Made by a program: the position numbers and the translations under genes. A stretch of 18,558 nucleotides of DNA from CAZSVE01 sp964610175 (GTDB lineage: Bacteria > Pseudomonadota > Gammaproteobacteria > HK1), in the NCBI GenBank assembly GCA_964610175.1, contig CAZSVE010000058.1:1-18558 (forward strand), given 5' to 3'. Within the stretch, counting starts at the first letter, position 1. Each line of letters starts with the position of its first letter. Below the pieces are notes generated by a model, which was not told where the DNA came from, did not search any database, and worked only from the letters and a program-made list of their open reading frames with translations. Positions 14,274 to 18,558 of the stretch are shown piece after piece.

Positions 14274-15104
14274 ATGAAAACCAGCAATCGATATTTTGGG
14301 TTCGAAGGGGTACTGGCAGGGTTGATCGCGATTTTTTCGGCGTTGCCATCCATGGCTTTTGCCTGGAATCTTTCCAATGGTACCTGGATAGACCTCACCC
14401 ATGAATTTTCGGAAAAGTCGGTGTATTGGCCCATTTCCAAGACCTTCAAGAAGACCGCCGTCTTCGAGGGGGATACGGATGCCGGGTATTATTACACTGC
14501 CCACGACTTCGAGGCCGCCGAGCATGGTGGGACCCATATGGATGCCCCGATACATTTTTGCAAGGGACGTGACGCCGTCCATGAGGTCCCCATCGAACAA
14601 TTGATCGGGGAGGCAGCGGTCATCGATATCTCGGCACAAGTTGAAAGGGACCGCGATTATCGATTCACGACCCAGGATATTCTCCACTGGGAAAAGACCC
14701 ACGGGAGGCTACCCGATGGCGCCATTTTGTTGATCGATACCGGGCTCGGTAAATTCTATCCCGACCGCAAGAAATATATGGGCACCGATAAACGGGGACA
14801 GGAAGGCGTCGACGAATTGAGTTTCCCCGGCATCCACGCCGAGGCGGCCAGGTTCCTGACCGCGGAAAGAAACATCGAGGCCGTTGGTCTCGATACCCCC
14901 AGCACCGATTACGGAAAGTCCAGGAAATTTCCAACCCATGTGATCCTGTGTGAAAAGGATATTCCCGGATTCGAAAACGTTGCCAATCTGGATAAATTAC
15001 CGGCCAAGGGGGCCATCGTCTTTGCGCTGCCCATGAAAATCGAGGGTGGCAGTGGCGCGCCGCTGCGCATCGTTGCCTTCGTTCCCAATCCGGCGCGGCA
15101 CTAA
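14274..15104 (+). CDS. Exported cyclase-family (kynurenine-formamidase-like) metal hydrolase
   Basis: The family signature HxGTHxDxPxH is present as H84, G86, T87, H88, D90, P92 and H94 (HGGTHMDAPIHF), the metal site of cyclase/arylformamidase-type hydrolases. Members hydrolyse amides or cyclic esters; the substrate here cannot be told. The start at 14274 is preferred to an upstream in-frame ATG at 14127, because it begins directly with a signal peptide (residues 1-30, core FEGVLAGLIAIFSALPSMAFA minus the first residue, likely cleavage after AFA). The longer form would place 49 odd residues before it and run through the hairpins after the rhodanese gene. The mature protein would be periplasmic. 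No strong Shine-Dalgarno sequence is seen. Length 276 aa is normal. Confidence 0.87.
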   Translation: MKTSNRYFGFEGVLAGLIAIFSALPSMAFAWNLSNGTWIDLTHEFSEKSVYWPISKTFKKTAVFEGDTDAGYYYTAHDFEAAEHGGTHMDAPIHFCKGRDAVHEVPIEQLIGEAAVIDISAQVERDRDYRFTTQDILHWEKTHGRLPDGAILLIDTGLGKFYPDRKKYMGTDKRGQEGVDELSFPGIHAEAARFLTAERNIEAVGLDTPSTDYGKSRKFPTHVILCEKDIPGFENVANLDKLPAKGAIVFALPMKIEGGSGAPLRIVAFVPNPARH

Positions 15105-15244
15105 CCCTGTAAGGTGGCCCCAATAGAATCACTGACGAATGCTGGTGTTCCGGAACCGGGTGCAAAGGCGGTACGGCAAGCAGTCACCAACCCGATCTGC
15201 GTTCGACTCACGTTGGGCCCCCTCTGAATTTCGTTGGAAAAACC

Positions 15245-16441
15245 ATGCCATTATTGCGTTACAAGGCCATGGACACCCTGGGCAGGATCCGCACCGGGCA
15301 GATGGAGGCAGTCAACGCCGCGGACCTGGAGCTTCGTCTCGATCGCATGGGGCTGGACCTGATTCGATCCGGAGAAGTGACCCGGAAGGCCCGTTCCATC
15401 AAGAAAATAGGACGCCGCGAGCTGATCTCCTTTTGTTTCCATCTGGAACAGCTGGTCAGTGCCGGGGTGCCCCTGTTGGAGGGGCTCGGCGATCTGCGCG
15501 ATTCCGTGGAGGATGCCGGGCTGCGCGAGATGATCATCATGTTGATGGAGCATATCGAAGGGGGGAAGACCTTATCTCGTGCCATGGAAGAATTCCCGCG
15601 CGTCTTCGACAAGACACTCATCATGCCCATACGTGCCGGGGAATCCAGCGGACGTCTGGGAGAGGTACTGCAAAATATTATCGAAAACCTGAAATGGGTC
15701 GATGAAACCGTGGCCCAGGTAAGGAAATTGCTTCTGTATCCGGTCATGGTGGGGGGGATCGTTGTGGCCACCGTGTTCTTCCTGATGATGTACCTGGTGC
15801 CGAAGTTGATCTCCTTTTTCGAAATGATGGGGCAAACATTACCCGCGCATACCCGGCTCCTCATTAGCGCGTCGGATTTCTTCGTCGACTGGTGGCATCT
15901 TATCCTGATAGTGCCTGTCATCGGGTTTGGCGCCTCGAGGCTGGTGATGACAATCCCTTCCGCGCGCATTTCCCTCGACGCACTTTTGCTCGGAATCTGG
16001 GTGATCGGGCCCATCAGGAGAAAGATCATTCTGTCCCGGTTCGCCAACTACTTCGCATTGCTGTATGCCTCCGGCATTACCGTCCTCGACTGTATTCGGA
16101 TCAGCGAGGGCTTGATGGGAAACAAGGCCATGGAAGCGGCGGCAAGACGAGCCACCCAAGAGATCGCCGATGGGGCCGGCATAAGCACCGGATTCGAACA
16201 TGCCGGGTTATTTCCACCGCTGGTGCTGCGCATGTTGCGGGTGGGGGAGAGTACCGGGGCATTGGATGCCGCCCTCAAGAATGTGAGCTATTTCTATGAT
16301 CGCGACGTTAGGGAATCCATCCAGCGACTGCAGGCCCTCATCGAGCCGACCATGACCATCGTCTTGGGCATTTTGTTGGGTTGGATCATGATCTCGGTTC
16401 TGGGTCCCCTGTACGATTTGATTGCCGATTTCGACATGTGA
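15245..16441 (+). CDS. Type II secretion / type IV pilus inner-membrane protein (GspF/PilC family)
   Basis: The 398-aa protein has the two T2SSF domains of GspF/PilC. The first covers about 58-180 and contains LVSAGVPLLEGL, GKTLSRAM and GESSGRLGEVL; the second covers about 265-390 and contains LYASGITVLDCI and GESTGALDAAL. Transmembrane segments are predicted at about 166-186, 217-237 and 368-388, as in the family. The protein forms the inner-membrane platform on which the assembly ATPase (GspE/PilB) acts. No other secretion or pilus gene lies in this window, so it may be an orphan or part of a dispersed set; the sequence does not decide between pilus and secretion roles. Shine-Dalgarno is weak (TTGGAAAA). 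Confidence 0.92.
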   Translation: MPLLRYKAMDTLGRIRTGQMEAVNAADLELRLDRMGLDLIRSGEVTRKARSIKKIGRRELISFCFHLEQLVSAGVPLLEGLGDLRDSVEDAGLREMIIMLMEHIEGGKTLSRAMEEFPRVFDKTLIMPIRAGESSGRLGEVLQNIIENLKWVDETVAQVRKLLLYPVMVGGIVVATVFFLMMYLVPKLISFFEMMGQTLPAHTRLLISASDFFVDWWHLILIVPVIGFGASRLVMTIPSARISLDALLLGIWVIGPIRRKIILSRFANYFALLYASGITVLDCIRISEGLMGNKAMEAAARRATQEIADGAGISTGFEHAGLFPPLVLRMLRVGESTGALDAALKNVSYFYDRDVRESIQRLQALIEPTMTIVLGILLGWIMISVLGPLYDLIADFDM

Positions 16442-16955
16442 TCCCAGCCGGATTGCAATGTTTTCCGACATGACAAGGGCATCGGAGGGGATATGTGCTG
16501 GCTCGATGAGTCCCTCTCGGGAACGATTGGCCCTTCTCGGGAAAAAGACCAGGGAAGCTTCGACTCGAACCAATATGCAATTTCTCCTCGACAATCGACA
16601 TGAGCGCGCGAATGTTCGTGGTTGGTCGAAGGGTTTTAGCGATGGTGATGTCACGAAAATTCACGGGTAATTTCTGCCATCCCTGGCATCTGGGTCCCGA
16701 CATTCCCTGCCGGAATGACGGAAGTGGTAAATTTTTACACAATCGCCTGAAGCAACCTCTCTCGTCATCCCGGCGGGGAATGTCGGGACCCAGACGCCAG
16801 GGACGGCAACAGGATTTGGTTGCGGCCAGTGGTCGCGCCAAGCATGACCCGGTATCGGTAAAGCAAAATGGGCGTTTCGTAAATGGCGACTCATTCGCGA
16901 AGATGAGCGGGAAATAAACAAATCGAAAGATCGCGGCCCTCGATAGGTCACCCCT
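16442..16955. other. Intergenic region with the longest dispersed-repeat copy
   Basis: No gene is supported. About 350 of the 514 bases are the repeat at 16577-16925. The first 130 bases show nothing I can name beyond possible termination of the preceding gene. Confidence 0.6.
16577..16925 (+). repeat. Dispersed modular repeat, full-length reference copy G
   Basis: Modules in order: a 5' block CTCCTCGACAATCGAC to GTGGTTGGTCGA (16577-16630); a central pair of inverted arms, 16675-16720 and 16763-16808 (46 bp each, roughly 90 percent complementary, 42-nt spacer), carrying GGGTCCCGACATTCCC and the CCATCCCTGG motif; and the 3' block GGTAAAGCAAAAT to GAGCGGGAAATAAAC (16857-16925). Every module recurs elsewhere in the window. 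No open frame within it looks coding. Confidence 0.7.
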
Positions 16956-18558
16956 ATGAAACAAATGAAGCGTTTCAATACAGCAGGTCCTGTTCAGAAT
17001 GATATTCACTACGCAATTCCAGCGCTCTCTCGGTGGGATATGGATGAAGTCGAGGAGCTGATTGCAGACCGCCAGTACTTCGTGCTCCATGCCCCTCGTC
17101 AGACCGGCAAGACCAGTTGCCTGTTGGCATTGATGGAAAGGCTCGATGGGGAAGGCGACTATACGGCGCTCTATGTGAATCTGGAGCCTGCCCAGGCGGC
17201 GCGGGGAAATGTGGAAGCCGGGATGGGCGCGATTTTCAGCGGGATCACAAGGGCAGCCATCCGCTATTTGGGTGATGGACGTCTGGAAGATTGGTCGGAA
17301 GAAACATTCCGCAAGGCCGGTCCTTATGATGCGTTGCAGGCGCTACTCTCCCGTTGGGCAGAGGAAAACCAGCGCCCCATCGTTCTGCTTCTGGACGAAG
17401 TGGACTCCCTGGTGGGAGATACCCTGATCTCGCTGCTTCGCCAGCTCCGGGCCGGCTACTCGGATCGTCCCCATGCCTTCCCGCAGACGGTGCTCTTGTG
17501 CGGGGTCCGGGACGTGCGCGACTACCGCATCCACACCGCCGACAACGAGATCATCACCGGAGGCAGCGCCTTCAACATCAAATCCGACTCGCTGCGGTTG
17601 GGTAATTTCAGCCAGGAAGATATCGCCGCGCTTTACTTCCAGCATACGGAGGAAACAGGCCAGCGCTTCGAAGAGGGAGTCGTCGATTACATCTTCGAGC
17701 AGACCGGTGGCCAGCCCTGGCTGGTGAACGCCCTGGGCCGCGAGACCTGTTTCAGGGCCGAAGGAGAGCGCGACCGCAGCCATCCCATTACCCTGCGGGT
17801 CATGACGGAGGCCCGGGAACGGCTCATCGAACGGCGCGATACCCATCTCGACCAGCTCACCAACCAACTGCGGGAATCCCGCGTACACAAGGTAATCAGT
17901 GAACTGTTGGGCGGCATATCGAGGCCGGGGCAATCCCCTCCAGCGAGGACGATCAGCTTTATGTGCAGGATCTCGGTCTTATCCGCACCCGCCCACAGAC
18001 GGAAATCGCCAATCCGATTTATCGGGAGATCATTCCCCGCGCCCTCACTTGGAGCGTTCAGATCCGGATCCCGCAGGAACCCGCATGGTACATCAAGGAA
18101 GACGGGAGTCTCGACATGCCGAAACTGCTGGAGAACTTCCAGCAGTTCTTCCGGGAAAACAGCGAGGTCTGGCTGGACGGTTTCCACTATATCGAAGCGG
18201 GGCCACAGCTCCTCATGCAGTCGTTTCTGCAGCGCATCATCAATGGCGGCGGGCGCATCGATCGGGAATACGGCCTCGGTCGCCGGCGCACCGATTTGCT
18301 GATTCAGTGGCCCCTGGATGGAACACGGGGTTTCCATGGTCCCGTGCAGCGGGTGGTCATGGAGCTCAAGATCAAGCGCGGGTCCCTGGAGGCGACCATT
18401 GCGGAGGGTCTTGTCCAGAGCGCCGATTATCTGGATCGGGTGGGTGCCGAGGAGGGTTACCTTATCATCTTCGACCGCGATTCGGGGAAAACCTGGGAGG
18501 AGAAGTGCTTCGCCCGATATGAACGAACGAAACAGGGCCACGGGCAGGGCCACGGGGA
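16956..18558 (+). pseudogene. AAA-like ATPase with C-terminal PD-(D/E)XK domain, frameshifted, cut by window end
   Basis: The first frame (16956 to about 17914) gives an AAA-like domain: APRQTGKTS (46-54, Walker A), IVLLLDEVDS (142-151, Walker B), then a winged-helix-like region. At 17911-17916 the protein leaves its frame. In the next frame from 17915, the family sequence resumes with HIEAGAIPSSEDDQLYVQDL and runs without a stop to 18558. That part includes GRRRTDLLIQW and VVMELKIKRG, the D...ExK core of a PDDEXK_9-like nuclease. One missing base explains the shift. The end is near the expected C-terminus (KTWEEKCF) but beyond the window. Whether this is a real pseudogene or a sequencing error cannot be told. 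Start codons at 16956 and 16965 are both possible. Confidence 0.85.

Noticed and set aside
1..18558. CRISPR array, rRNA, tRNA
   Set aside because: No regularly spaced identical short repeats, no tRNA cloverleaf sequence and no rRNA sequence were seen; the repeats present are dispersed and variable.

Overview
The window reads as chromosomal DNA from a moderately GC-rich gammaproteobacterium. It carries ordinary housekeeping genes (rph, argB), an exported two-domain rhodanese, an exported cyclase-family hydrolase and a GspF/PilC-type membrane protein. Its intergenic DNA is full of hairpins and dispersed repeats. The rhodanese and the repeat-rich style would fit a sulfur-oxidising lineage, but that is inference and I cannot name a species.

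Layout: (1) 1-1727: a radical SAM enzyme between two repeat-bearing spacers. (2) 1728-3103: an unknown 201-aa protein divergent from RNase PH. (3) 3141-5007: two tandem, almost identical copies (851 bp each) of a gene for a coiled-coil protein with a PD-(D/E)XK-like nuclease core. (4) 5052-10778: a compact minus-strand operon, read as mod, mntA, hepT, DUF433 gene, DUF559 gene, res. This is a type III restriction-modification system with a HepT/MntA toxin-antitoxin pair, a DUF433 antitoxin-like protein and a Vsr-like nuclease gene lodged between its two subunits. (5) 10779-11803: about 1 kb of non-coding repeat DNA. (6) 11804-16441, plus strand: argB, rhodanese, cyclase-family hydrolase, GspF/PilC protein. 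(7) 16442-18558: a full-length dispersed repeat, then an AAA ATPase/PD-(D/E)XK gene that is frameshifted and runs off the window.

rph and argB lie close together in several gammaproteobacteria (for example the argB-pyrE-rph neighbourhood of Pseudomonas), so the defence genes between them look like an accessory island. The two most interesting signals are these. First, the mntA-hepT cassette is bounded by a 29-bp perfect direct repeat copied from the 3' end of mod, and each repeat copy carries the ribosome-binding site and start codon of the next gene. Second, a modular intergenic repeat family, up to about 350 bp long, occurs in most intergenic gaps of the window, and two copies end about 30 nt before a start codon.

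The assignments rest on reading motifs by eye; no database search was run.
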